Made by a program: the position numbers and the translations under genes. The notes under the pieces are model-generated. The model was not told the DNA's origin and did no database searches. It saw nothing but the letters and a program-made list of their open reading frames with translations. 64,000 nucleotides of DNA, taken from contig NZ_CP024034.1 in assembly GCF_002688585.1 (NCBI RefSeq), positions 111,001-175,000 on the forward strand. The letters are read 5' to 3'. This DNA is from Candidatus Fonsibacter ubiquis. Lineage in GTDB: Bacteria; Pseudomonadota; Alphaproteobacteria; Pelagibacterales; Pelagibacteraceae. Positions 16,249 to 24,707 of the stretch are shown piece by piece; the first letter of the stretch is position 1, and the number at the start of each line of letters is the position of its first letter.

Positions 16249-16827
16249 ATGAAGACTATACGTAAGTTAAAAGTAGTTTCTGATCGAAAAATCAGAGCAA
16301 ACAGAGAAAATGCTAAAAAGAGTACAGGCCCTGTAACTTTTGAAGGCAAACAGAAAGTGTCAGGTAATGCCATCACGCATGCTTTAACAGCAGAGCGTTT
16401 GGTAATTATCGGCGAAAATCTTGAAGAGTTTAATGCTTTTAAAGAAAGTATGCTGAAAATATATGAGCCAGTCGGAGCTTATGAAGAGGAGATTTTCATT
16501 AAAATCGTAGAAATTAAATGGAAACTTCGCAGAGTAACTTCAATTGAAACTGGAATTTTTGGTAATGAAATTTTAGAATTTGATGCAGATAGTAGCAAAC
16601 CTAAATTTTCAGATAAGATTTTAGGAAATACGTTTACTAAAAATCATCAAAATTCAGTTAATAAAAATCAATCTTTAATAGGTGTTGCCTTTACAAAAGA
16701 TTCCAATGCTGGAAGCGCTTTGTTAAAGCTTAATACAATTGAGGGAAGGTTGATTAGTAGAAGTCAGATGTATGAGGATCTTCTTTTTAGAACTCAAAAA
16801 AAAAGAAGAAAGGGAGGTAAAAAATGA
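16249..16827 (+). CDS. conserved protein of unknown function with RANRENAKKSTGP motif
   Basis: 192 residues. The N-terminus RANRENAKKSTGPVTFEGK, then SGNAITHALTAERLVIIGE, belongs to a widespread unnamed bacterial family whose members start with a NAxKSTGPxTxEGK block and a helical region (here EEEIFIKIVEIKWKLRRVTSIE). Function unknown; the N-terminal block looks nucleic-acid-binding but that is inference. Strong GAAGGAG upstream. The 3' end overlaps the next gene by four bases (ATGA). Confidence 0.65.
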   Translation: MKTIRKLKVVSDRKIRANRENAKKSTGPVTFEGKQKVSGNAITHALTAERLVIIGENLEEFNAFKESMLKIYEPVGAYEEEIFIKIVEIKWKLRRVTSIETGIFGNEILEFDADSSKPKFSDKILGNTFTKNHQNSVNKNQSLIGVAFTKDSNAGSALLKLNTIEGRLISRSQMYEDLLFRTQKKRRKGGKK

Positions 16828-17330
16828 AAAAAATTCATCCTTCCAAAATCAGTTATTATGCACGTAATAAAAGGCTTTTTTTATCAAATCCAAGGTACAA
16901 AAGCATGTACCGTATTAAAACAAAGCCAACTTTTACAAATGCATTTTTTAATACACTTATAAAAGAGGAATGTTCTAAATTTTTAAAAGAAAATGGTGAG
17001 CATATAAAAAAAGAAAATCCTGCTTTGTATAAATCAATAACCGGAAAAACTTTAGCATCAGAAACATCTAAGCCAGAAGAAGTTAACGAAAAAACTTCAT
17101 ATAGTGAGCTAGATGAATATCAGAAAATGAGAGATGCTCAGAGAAAAGCTGAACTTGAAAAGGCTAGAGCAAAGTTAAAAAAGAATGAAGTTAAAATTAA
17201 CTTTGTGAAACCTCAAAAAGATTGGTCAATATATGGTGGGTGGGTAAATGCTCATGAGCCTTATTACAAAAATAAGCTTGGTTATACGCAGGCTTGGAGA
17301 TTTGAAAAGCCAAAAAGGGAATATTATTGA
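16824..17330 (+). CDS. hypothetical basic protein (168 aa)
   Basis: Starts in the ATGA overlap with the previous gene and is very lysine- and tyrosine-rich (for example ISYYARNKRLFLSNPRYK). The middle has a charged helical stretch YQKMRDAQRKAELEKARAKL likely to form a coiled coil. No membrane segment, no recognised domain. The tight coupling suggests it works with the KSTGP-family protein. Confidence 0.55.
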   Translation: MKKIHPSKISYYARNKRLFLSNPRYKSMYRIKTKPTFTNAFFNTLIKEECSKFLKENGEHIKKENPALYKSITGKTLASETSKPEEVNEKTSYSELDEYQKMRDAQRKAELEKARAKLKKNEVKINFVKPQKDWSIYGGWVNAHEPYYKNKLGYTQAWRFEKPKREYY

Positions 17331-17345
17331 GGATTTTAGAGAATC

Positions 17346-17417
17346 AGATTAAAGTGATACTTACTAATAAGGCGAACTTTGTAATGGGAAGCTGTATTTA
17401 GTGAGTGTCCTTAATCT
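17346..17417 (+). other. long imperfect hairpin between genes, possible terminator or small RNA
   Basis: AGATTAA (17346-17352) pairs with TTAATCT (17411-17417), and GATACTTACTA (17356-17366) pairs with TAGTGAGTGTC (17399-17409) with two G-U pairs, giving an 18-pair stem closed by a 32-base loop. It is followed by a T-rich run. It separates the unknown gene pair from rmuC. Confidence 0.4.
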
Positions 17418-17442
17418 TACTTTATCCTTTTCCTAAATTTTT

Positions 17443-18336
17443 ATGACTGAAATAGTAATATTAATTACTTGTGGAATTGTAGTTTCATTTGTTGCTTATA
17501 ATTTTTTTAAAGGCAAGAGTGGTGGGGATAATAATTTATTAAGCTCACAGCTTGCAGATTTGTTAGTGCGTTTTTCTAAAGTAGAGGAAGCCACTAAAAA
17601 TATATCTAGTACACAAGTTTCAATTGATAATACCTTTAAAAGCTTTGAAGGTATGTTGAATGATAGACAAGAACGTGGTGCTTTTTCTGAGATGGAACTT
17701 GAAAAATTATTAAAAGATAGACTACCTTCGCAGTATTTAAAATTTCAACACACTTTAAGTAACAATAAGAGAGTAGATTGTTTAATTGATTTAGGAGAAG
17801 ACTCACAAAAAATTGGCATCGATTCTAAGTTTGTTTTAGATAACTTTAAGAATTTGCGAGCTTCTAAGACGGATGAAGAAATTAAAAGATATAGAAAGTT
17901 ATTTGAAGATGATGTTTTAAATAACATTAAGAAAATTTCAAATGACTACATCATAAGTGGTGAAACTACTCCCCATGCCATCATGTTTATTAGATCTGAG
18001 GCAGTTTACCGTGAGATTAGTGAGGGTAATTTAGTTGCAAAAGGATTAGAGAAGAATGTTTTAATAGTATCTCCTTCATTACTTTGGGGATTATTAAATA
18101 CCTTGCGAATGTTTTTAAAAGACTCTGAGATGAGTAAAAAAGCGCAAGTAGTCATTAAGGAGATTGGTATAATTGGCAAAGATATTGGCCGCTTAGTAGA
18201 GCGGGTTGCTGATGTTGAGAATAGATTTAATCAAGTTAGTGAGCAATTTAGAGGCATTAAAGTTTCAGCAGATAAAATTCAAAGCAGAGCAGAAAAGATT
18301 CAAGAATTAGAATCTAAGGATGAGATTACTAAATGA
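17443..18336 (+). CDS. rmuC: RmuC-family DNA recombination protein
   Basis: 297 residues: an N-terminal membrane anchor (about 3-22), a polar linker, and the RmuC nuclease-like core (about 80-260) with LKDRLPSQYLKFQHTL, VDCLIDLGED, IGIDSKFVLDNF and PHAIMFIRSEAVY. A helical C-terminal tail follows. RmuC limits inversion recombination at short repeats. It is shorter than the E. coli protein. Its end overlaps the exonuclease I gene by four bases (ATGA). Confidence 0.88.
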   Translation: MTEIVILITCGIVVSFVAYNFFKGKSGGDNNLLSSQLADLLVRFSKVEEATKNISSTQVSIDNTFKSFEGMLNDRQERGAFSEMELEKLLKDRLPSQYLKFQHTLSNNKRVDCLIDLGEDSQKIGIDSKFVLDNFKNLRASKTDEEIKRYRKLFEDDVLNNIKKISNDYIISGETTPHAIMFIRSEAVYREISEGNLVAKGLEKNVLIVSPSLLWGLLNTLRMFLKDSEMSKKAQVVIKEIGIIGKDIGRLVERVADVENRFNQVSEQFRGIKVSADKIQSRAEKIQELESKDEITK

Positions 18337-19757
18337 ACTATGTATTTTACGACTTTGAGACAAGTGGTAGATCAAGCTCGTGGGATCAAATTATCGAAGT
18401 TGGTGCTATTTTAGTAAACGATGATTTTCAAGTTCTAGCAGATCCACTTAATATTAGATGTTCACTAAAGCCAGGTCTCGTACCTGAGCCTTACGCATTA
18501 ATTGTAAATAACACTACACCACAAATTCTTCGCAAAACAAATTTATCTCATTATGGAATGATTTCACAAATGCACGAGCAATTTTCAAAATGGTCGCCTG
18601 CAGTGTTTGTTGGATATAATTCAATTTCTTTTGATGAAGAGTTCTTGAGAAAGAGTTTATTTAAAACTTTGAACGAACCTTATCTTACTCAGTATTCTGG
18701 TAATAAACGTGGTGATATTTTAGGTCTTATTCGAACCGCACATTTGTATTACCCAAATTGCATTAAAACTCCAATGAGCGATAAAGGAAATGCAGTATTT
18801 AAACTTGCAGAATTAACAGAGATGAATGGCATCAAACATGATCAAGCACACACCGCTTTATCAGATGTGATGGCAACAGTTGAGATTGCAAAAATTATTA
18901 AAGATAAAGCACCATCCGTTTGGAAAGCAAGTTTGATGACTACGAGCAAGACTGAAGTGAATTCCATTGTTGAAAAAGAAAAAATATTTTGCGTGAATGA
19001 ATACTTTTATGGCAAAGCTCGTCCCTTTGTAGTCACCTTTGTTTGCTTTCATCCAAAGTATAACTGGCCACAATGTTTTGATTTAAAAAGTGATCCCAGC
19101 TTATATTTAAAAATGCCATACGCGCAGCTAAAGGAGGAATTAAAGAAAAGTCCAAAAGTAATTAGAAGTGTTAAAAATAACAAGCATCCTGTGATTATGA
19201 GTCCAAGTTATGCAAAAAACTTTGAAGGATATAAACAATTAGGAGCTGATAAATTATTAGAGCGGGCCAATATGATTCAATCTAATAAAGAATTTAAAGA
19301 TAGAGTTGCTAAAATTTTAAGTGAAGAGGCTGAAGAGAAAGAAGCATTAGATTCACAAATTGGAGTTATGGCAGAGGAGAGTATTTATGCAGGTGGCTTT
19401 GCAAAACCAGAGGATCAAAAAATGATGGCTGATTTTCACAAATCCGATTGGAAAGGAAAATTACATTTAAGCGAAAAATTTTCAGATGAAAGATTTTCTT
19501 ATTTTGCAAAAAGATTAATTTATGAGGAAAACCCTGAGGTTTTAGGAAAAGATGAATATAAAAAAATTCACCGTGCTATTGCTGGGCAAATTTTAAGTAC
19601 TAATGATGAAAAATGGAATACCGTTCCAAAGGCTTTTAAGGATATTGATGATTTGCGTGTGAAATACGAGGAATTAAAGGATGAAAAAACCTTAGCAATG
19701 CTTGATGATTTGAGTGAATATATCGAAGAAATTCAAAAAAAATATGAGAGTGCTTAG
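18333..19757 (+). CDS. sbcB: exodeoxyribonuclease I
   Basis: 474 residues, matching E. coli ExoI in length. The DEDDh catalytic residues are readable: D7 and E9 in FYDFETSG, the second Asp in YNSISFDEEFLR, and His/Asp in HTALSDVMATV. The SH3-like and C-terminal helical domains follow (for example RFSYFAKRLIYEENPEVL). Degrades single-stranded DNA 3' to 5'. Translation is coupled to rmuC by the ATGA overlap, pairing two recombination-related nucleases. Confidence 0.93.
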   Translation: MNYVFYDFETSGRSSSWDQIIEVGAILVNDDFQVLADPLNIRCSLKPGLVPEPYALIVNNTTPQILRKTNLSHYGMISQMHEQFSKWSPAVFVGYNSISFDEEFLRKSLFKTLNEPYLTQYSGNKRGDILGLIRTAHLYYPNCIKTPMSDKGNAVFKLAELTEMNGIKHDQAHTALSDVMATVEIAKIIKDKAPSVWKASLMTTSKTEVNSIVEKEKIFCVNEYFYGKARPFVVTFVCFHPKYNWPQCFDLKSDPSLYLKMPYAQLKEELKKSPKVIRSVKNNKHPVIMSPSYAKNFEGYKQLGADKLLERANMIQSNKEFKDRVAKILSEEAEEKEALDSQIGVMAEESIYAGGFAKPEDQKMMADFHKSDWKGKLHLSEKFSDERFSYFAKRLIYEENPEVLGKDEYKKIHRAIAGQILSTNDEKWNTVPKAFKDIDDLRVKYEELKDEKTLAMLDDLSEYIEEIQKKYESA

Positions 19758-19764
19758 TTGATAA

Positions 19765-20730
19765 ATGACATTTAAAGATCCTAAAATTAAAAGTGCCGAC
19801 ATTACTCCAAAAGAAGTATTTAAGAATCGTCGAAATTTACTTAAAATTTTAACCCTTGGATCTTTAGCTGCAGGATTTAGTTCTTCACTACAAAGTGATG
19901 CCTTTGCAGTGGGTGAAAGTAATAAAAAATTAAAAGCTAAATTTAATAAAAAATATTCAGTAAATGACAAACAAACATCTTTTAAAGATGCAACAACTTA
20001 CAATAATTTTTATGAATTTGGCATGGATAAGGATGATCCAGCTCGATATGGTAAAAGTTTAATTACTCGACCTTGGACTGTTAGCGTTGAAGGCTTAGTT
20101 CAAAAGCCTCAAGTATTTGATTTTGATAGTTTGATAAAACTTTCTGTTATGGAAGAGAGAGTTTATCGAATGCGTTGTGTTGAGGGGTGGTCAATGGTTA
20201 TTCCTTGGAATGGTTTTTCATTATCAAATTTATTAAATAAAGTTGAACCATTAGGTACTGCAAAATATGTTGAGTTTGTAACCCTTGCAGATCCAAAGCA
20301 AATGCCAGGATTAAGTTCATCTATTATTGCTTGGCCATATTTAGAAGGACTTAGATTGGATGAAGCAATGAATCCACTTACACTTTTAACCTTTGGAATT
20401 TATGGAGAAGTTTTGCCAAATCAAAATGGTGCACCTGTTAGAATTGTTATTCCTTGGAAGTATGGATTTAAAAGTGCAAAATCCATTGTTAAAATAAGAT
20501 TAACCGATAAAGAACCCGTCACTAGTTGGCATCGAACAGCCCCAATGGAATATGGTTTTTATTCCAATGTAAATCCAAATGTCAGCCATCCGCGTTGGTC
20601 GCAATCAACGGAACGCCGAATTGATGGACGAAATATTTTCTCATCTAAAATTAAAACAGAAATGTTTAATGGTTATGGAGAACATGTTGCAGGGCTTTAT
20701 GCAGGCATGGATCTTAGAAAATTTTATTAA
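19765..20730 (+). CDS. msrP: protein-methionine-sulfoxide reductase catalytic subunit MsrP
   Basis: 321 residues with a Tat-type signal, RR at 22-23 in [10 protein letters not shown] and a hydrophobic run ending DAFA. The molybdopterin ligand cysteine is C138 in [15 protein letters not shown]. Repairs oxidised methionines in periplasmic proteins using electrons from MsrQ, encoded next. ATG at 19765, seven bases after the exonuclease gene. Confidence 0.95.
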   Translation: MTFKDPKIKSADITPKEVFKNRRNLLKILTLGSLAAGFSSSLQSDAFAVGESNKKLKAKFNKKYSVNDKQTSFKDATTYNNFYEFGMDKDDPARYGKSLITRPWTVSVEGLVQKPQVFDFDSLIKLSVMEERVYRMRCVEGWSMVIPWNGFSLSNLLNKVEPLGTAKYVEFVTLADPKQMPGLSSSIIAWPYLEGLRLDEAMNPLTLLTFGIYGEVLPNQNGAPVRIVIPWKYGFKSAKSIVKIRLTDKEPVTSWHRTAPMEYGFYSNVNPNVSHPRWSQSTERRIDGRNIFSSKIKTEMFNGYGEHVAGLYAGMDLRKFY

Positions 20731-20736
20731 TTCATA

Positions 20737-21330
20737 ATGAATATAAATTTGGCAAAGCGCATTGTTTTTGTGCTTGGGTTAATTCCATTATTAAGATTAT
20801 TTATTTTAGGATACTTGGATGATTTAACTGCTAACCCCATTGAATTTATCACTCGCTCAACAGGCACTTGGACAATTACTTTTTTATGTTTAACACTTGC
20901 TATGAGTCCACTTAGTTGGATCACTGGTTTTTCTCAGTGGGTGCAGCTTCGAAAAACTTTAGGTTTGTTTACTTTCTTTTATGGATTTTTGCATTTTACC
21001 ATTTGGTATTGGTTAGATCATGATTTTAATTTTACAGCCATGATCAGTGATGTGATCAAAAGACCATTTATTACCATGGGATTTATTGCCCTTCTTATTA
21101 TGAGTTTACTTGCAATAACTTCAAATCAAGCAGCAATGCGTTTACTTGGGGGAAAGTGGAAAATCCTGCACCGATTCATATATTTAATCGCAATTTTAGC
21201 TGTGATTCATTACTTCTGGCACAAGGAAGGAAAAAGAGATTTTTTAGTTGTGTACATTTATACGGGTATAATTTTGTCCTTACTATTTATCCGCATTCCA
21301 TTGATAAAAAGATTTATAAAAAATAAATAA
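20737..21330 (+). CDS. msrQ: heme-binding membrane subunit MsrQ
   Basis: 197 residues, about six membrane segments of the ferric-reductase-like type. Heme-ligand histidines sit in FYGFLHFTIW (about 82-91), ILHRFIYL and AVIHYFWH. It passes quinone or flavin electrons to MsrP. Six bases after msrP and in the same direction. Confidence 0.94.
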   Translation: MNINLAKRIVFVLGLIPLLRLFILGYLDDLTANPIEFITRSTGTWTITFLCLTLAMSPLSWITGFSQWVQLRKTLGLFTFFYGFLHFTIWYWLDHDFNFTAMISDVIKRPFITMGFIALLIMSLLAITSNQAAMRLLGGKWKILHRFIYLIAILAVIHYFWHKEGKRDFLVVYIYTGIILSLLFIRIPLIKRFIKNK

Positions 21331-21366
21331 TAGTTAAAAAATAAGTGGAAAATCTAAGCTCTGTAG

Positions 21367-21394
21367 TTGACAATTAAATTATGCTTATTATGTT
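21367..21394 (+). promoter_or_regulatory. sigma-70-like promoter of trxA
   Basis: TTGACA at 21367-21372 and TATGTT at 21389-21394 are 16 bases apart, 27 bases before the trxA ATG. It replaces the idea that trxA starts at TTG 21367, since that triplet is the promoter -35 box. Confidence 0.5.
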
Positions 21395-21420
21395 CATCCT
21401 ATAACAACTCAAGAGATTCT

Positions 21421-21741
21421 ATGCCAACCATAAAAGTTACCGATGAAAGCTTCGATCAAGTCGTATTAAAAAGTGAAAAACCTTTTCTACAACGTTTTAC
21501 TGCGGAATGGTGTGGCCCCTGCAAAATGATAGCTCCTATGCTTGAAGAGTTGTCCGTTGAACTTGCTGATAAAGTTTCATTTGGTGTTCACAACATTGAT
21601 GATGAACCTAATACGCCAACTCGTTTTGGTGTGCGAGGAATTCCTACAATGTTATTATTTAAAGGTGGCAAAGTTGTAGATACGAAAGTTGGCGCTTCTT
21701 CAAAGCAGCAAATTAAAGATTGGATTTTATCTAAGATTTAA
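21421..21741 (+). CDS. trxA: thioredoxin
   Basis: 106 residues with the active site WCGPC (C31, C34), the cis-proline region GIPTMLLF and GRP-like start of strand five. General dithiol reductant; here it lies directly downstream of MsrPQ. ATG at 21421 is chosen because the protein then starts MPTIKVTDESF as in the family, and because an upstream in-frame TTG lies in the promoter. The stop shares TTAA (21738-21741) with the convergent folC. Confidence 0.95.
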   Translation: MPTIKVTDESFDQVVLKSEKPFLQRFTAEWCGPCKMIAPMLEELSVELADKVSFGVHNIDDEPNTPTRFGVRGIPTMLLFKGGKVVDTKVGASSKQQIKDWILSKI

Positions 21742-23036
21742 TTTTTATTTAAAACTTCACCCATTAAATATAACGATCCAGTGATCAGGATAATTGCATT
21801 TGAATCTTCATTTGCAATTTCATGAAGTGCTTCAGTGATGCCTTGTGAAGGGGTGGCTTTAATTCCAAATTCATTTGCAACTTTTGCTAAAATTTTAGGA
21901 TCTTGTGAGTTGTCTTGTTCTGGAATTGAAATAGTTTTAATTGCAGTAATCGTTGAAGTGAAATGTTTTAAAAACACTTTAGCATCTTTGGTATTTAGCA
22001 TTCCTAAAATCATATAAATTTTTTTACCCTTTAATGTTTCTAAAAATTTACTCACAGCCTCTGCTGCAGCTTCATTGTGTGCACCATCTAGATAAAGTTG
22101 ATTGTTTGGATTAATGTAATCTAATAATTTTCCCTTAGTTATTTTTTCAAGGCGCGCTCGATGTTTTACATTTTTTAATGCTTGATTTAGTTTATTAGTA
22201 TCAAGTTTTTTTAATATCTTTTGTGCTGCTGCAATGGCAGTGCCCGCATTAATGAGTTGATGATCGCCTTGTAGATTTGGTAAATCTAAATCAAATAAAG
22301 ATTGATCATCTTGGTAAATAAATCTGCCATTTTCTTTGCTCACTTGAAAATCTTCACCAAATATAAATCTTGGCGAATTATTATTTTCAGTTTCTTTATC
22401 AATCTGCTTTAATACGGATGAAGATTGTTTTGATATTATAATTTGTGTTTGTTGTTTTAAAATTCCACATTTTTCAGCTGTAATTTTCTCTAAAGCATTT
22501 CCTAAAAACTCCATATGATCATAACTGATTGGAGTTATTATTTGAGCAATGGGCTTATTAATTACCGCCGTTGTATCAAGGCGTCCGCCAAGTCCACATT
22601 CAAGTATGGTGTAATCTGCAGGTTTATTTTTAAATGCTAAATAAGTTGCAGTAGTCGTTGCTTCAAAAAAGGTCACAGATAACTGATGTTTTTCTATTGC
22701 TTTCATTGTGGTTGTTAAGACTTCATTAAGGAATTCATCGCTAATTTCTTTATCTTTTAAGATTATCCGCTCATTAAATCTTTGCAGATGTGGAGAGACA
22801 TAAAGGTTTACTGTTTTATTGTGGTGCTCGAGGATGGATTTTAAAAATGCACATGTGGAACCTTTTCCTTTGGTGCCCACACAATTGATGACATTTTTTA
22901 ATTCATCTTGCGGGTTATTTAATTTTTGTAAAAGAACTTTAATTCTATCTAAAGATAGGTCTATTTTTTTAGGATGGAGGCTGAGTAATCGATCCAAGAG
23001 GGCTTTGTTGTTGATCGGTGATGAGGCTTGAGTCAC
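21738..23036 (-). CDS. folC: bifunctional dihydrofolate/folylpolyglutamate synthase
   Basis: 432 residues of the Mur-ligase fold. The ATP loop is VGTKGKGST near 53-61; YDHMEFLG, LECGLGGRLDTT and LDGAHNEAA mark the later conserved regions. It joins glutamate to dihydropteroate and folates. GTG start at 23036, 68 bases inside accD; a TTG 14 codons later is an alternative start but would still overlap. Last gene of the aroA-folC operon. Confidence 0.94.
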   Translation of the reverse strand: MTQASSPINNKALLDRLLSLHPKKIDLSLDRIKVLLQKLNNPQDELKNVINCVGTKGKGSTCAFLKSILEHHNKTVNLYVSPHLQRFNERIILKDKEISDEFLNEVLTTTMKAIEKHQLSVTFFEATTTATYLAFKNKPADYTILECGLGGRLDTTAVINKPIAQIITPISYDHMEFLGNALEKITAEKCGILKQQTQIIISKQSSSVLKQIDKETENNNSPRFIFGEDFQVSKENGRFIYQDDQSLFDLDLPNLQGDHQLINAGTAIAAAQKILKKLDTNKLNQALKNVKHRARLEKITKGKLLDYINPNNQLYLDGAHNEAAAEAVSKFLETLKGKKIYMILGMLNTKDAKVFLKHFTSTITAIKTISIPEQDNSQDPKILAKVANEFGIKATPSQGITEALHEIANEDSNAIILITGSLYLMGEVLNKN

Positions 23037-23910
23037 TTAAGAAGACCTTATTTTTATTAGTAAGTTGTAATATTAAAGTACTTATCACTTTTGGTAAATC
23101 TTTTCTTTGCACCACCAAATCAATTTGACCTTTATCTTTTAAATATTCTGCCGTTTGAAATTCAGCTGGCAACTCCTCTCGAACTGTCTCTTTAATAACT
23201 CTAGCTCCTGCAAAGGCAATGAGCGCTTTTGGTTCTGCAATATTAATATCACCAAGTAGTGCAACGGATGCTGTGGTTCCGCCTGTGGTTGGATCTAAAC
23301 AAACGGAGATGAAGGGAAGTTTTTCTTGTTTTAATGAATTGATAGCTGCAATCATTCTTGGCATTTGCATTAATGATAAATTAGATTCTTGCATTCGCAT
23401 TCCACCTGAACAAGAAAAGAAAACGTAGGCAAGTTTGTTGGTGTAAGCAAATTCAGCTCCAGCAACAAATGCTTCTCCTGCAGCTCTTCCAACGGATCCG
23501 CCCATAAAATTAAAATTCATCGCGCCTGCAACAAGGTAAACATTATTAACTTTTCCCGTTGCAAGCATTACCGAGTCATGTTGACCTGTATCTTCACGCG
23601 CTTGTCTTAATCGAAGTCCGTAAGTTTTAGAATCTGTAAATAGTAAAGGATCATCGATTGCAGGAAGCATAGGGGAGATTTCTTGATATTGCCCCTCATC
23701 AAAAAATAATTGAAATCGCTCTTTTGGTTCGATGCGGTGATGTTTATTACATTTATTACAAACATATAAATTATCCTTTAAATCCTGTTTGTATAAGACC
23801 GCACCACAGGAACAATTTTCCCATAATTTTCCCTCAGGGCCGATTTTAACGCGAAATAGATTTTTTATTTTAGGCTTAAAGCGCTTAAATTTATCGGTAA
23901 TCCAGTTCAT
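22969..23910 (-). CDS. accD: acetyl-CoA carboxylase carboxyltransferase subunit beta
   Basis: 313 residues. The zinc ribbon has C33, C35, C51 and C54; the carboxyltransferase core has GGARMQE-like SGGMRMQESNLSLMQM and TTGGTTASVALLGD. With AccA it transfers carboxyl from biotin to acetyl-CoA for fatty acid synthesis. Overlaps trpA by four bases upstream and folC by 68 bases downstream; trpA-accD-folC order is common in proteobacteria. Confidence 0.95.
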   Translation of the reverse strand: MNWITDKFKRFKPKIKNLFRVKIGPEGKLWENCSCGAVLYKQDLKDNLYVCNKCNKHHRIEPKERFQLFFDEGQYQEISPMLPAIDDPLLFTDSKTYGLRLRQAREDTGQHDSVMLATGKVNNVYLVAGAMNFNFMGGSVGRAAGEAFVAGAEFAYTNKLAYVFFSCSGGMRMQESNLSLMQMPRMIAAINSLKQEKLPFISVCLDPTTGGTTASVALLGDINIAEPKALIAFAGARVIKETVREELPAEFQTAEYLKDKGQIDLVVQRKDLPKVISTLILQLTNKNKVFLSDSSLITDQQQSPLGSITQPPS

Positions 23911-24707
23911 ATTTTAGATTTTAGCAATTTTACTAAATTCGTTAATGTTTTAACAGGACTTCTCTTTTTCTTTAAAGAGTCAGAAATTCCTTTACATAAT
24001 TGACTGCCCACCACCAAACCATCTGCTTGTTTTAAGGATTGAATAGTTTTCTCCGTAATTCCAAAGCCTATTACAATATTTTTATCTTTATTAATTTTTT
24101 TTATTTTAAAATAATTTTTTAATATTTGTTTCGGTGTTACTTTTAATTTTCCACCTGTCGTTGATAGCATGGAAATATAATAAATCATGTCGTGGGAGTG
24201 TTTAATGATCTGTTTCATTCGCTCAGTTGATGTTGTAGGCGCAAGTAATTGGATAAAATTCATGTGATGTTTTTTACATTTATCTGCAAATTCTTTGTTT
24301 TCTGGAAAGGGTAGATCCACCACAATTAGTCCATCTACTCCTATGTTTTTGCATTTATTTAAAAATTTACTCTCACCATATTGCAGGATCTGATTAAAAT
24401 AGCCCATCAGGATCGTAGGCTTTGCAGATTCTACTTTTTTAAAGTTTTTAACAATTTCAAATACATCATTTAATTTTGTTCCATTTTTTAAAGCACGATA
24501 CGAACTGTTTTGAATTTGTTTTCCATCTGCAACGGAAGTGTTGTGGGGCATTCCAATTTCGCAAATATCAACGTAAGGTGAAATTGCTTTTAAAATATCC
24601 AATGTCATTTTTTTATTACTATCACCTGCAACAATGTAAGTGAGCAGAGCAGGTCTTTTTTCTAATTTACAATTTTCAAAGGCTAGGGTGATATTTTCGT
24701 TAATCAT
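23907..24707 (-). CDS. trpA: tryptophan synthase alpha subunit, divergent
   Basis: 266 residues, a complete TIM barrel. Catalytic acids are kept: E50 in ICEIGMP and D61 in SVADGKQIQNSSY. However loop 2, normally PFSDPLADGP, reads PHNTSVADGK, and loop 6, normally SRSGVTG or VAGVTG, reads SMLSTTG. Both loops normally close the active site and signal to the beta subunit. The GFGI block near 220 is normal. Cleaves indole-glycerol phosphate to indole in the canonical enzyme. Overlaps trpB by eight bases and accD by four. Confidence 0.85.
   Translation of the reverse strand: MINENITLAFENCKLEKRPALLTYIVAGDSNKKMTLDILKAISPYVDICEIGMPHNTSVADGKQIQNSSYRALKNGTKLNDVFEIVKNFKKVESAKPTILMGYFNQILQYGESKFLNKCKNIGVDGLIVVDLPFPENKEFADKCKKHHMNFIQLLAPTTSTERMKQIIKHSHDMIYYISMLSTTGGKLKVTPKQILKNYFKIKKINKDKNIVIGFGITEKTIQSLKQADGLVVGSQLCKGISDSLKKKRSPVKTLTNLVKLLKSKI

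Noticed and set aside
21367..21420. Longer thioredoxin starting at TTG 21367
   Set aside because: The TTG lies in a TTGACA promoter box, and the ATG at 21421 gives the standard thioredoxin N-terminus.
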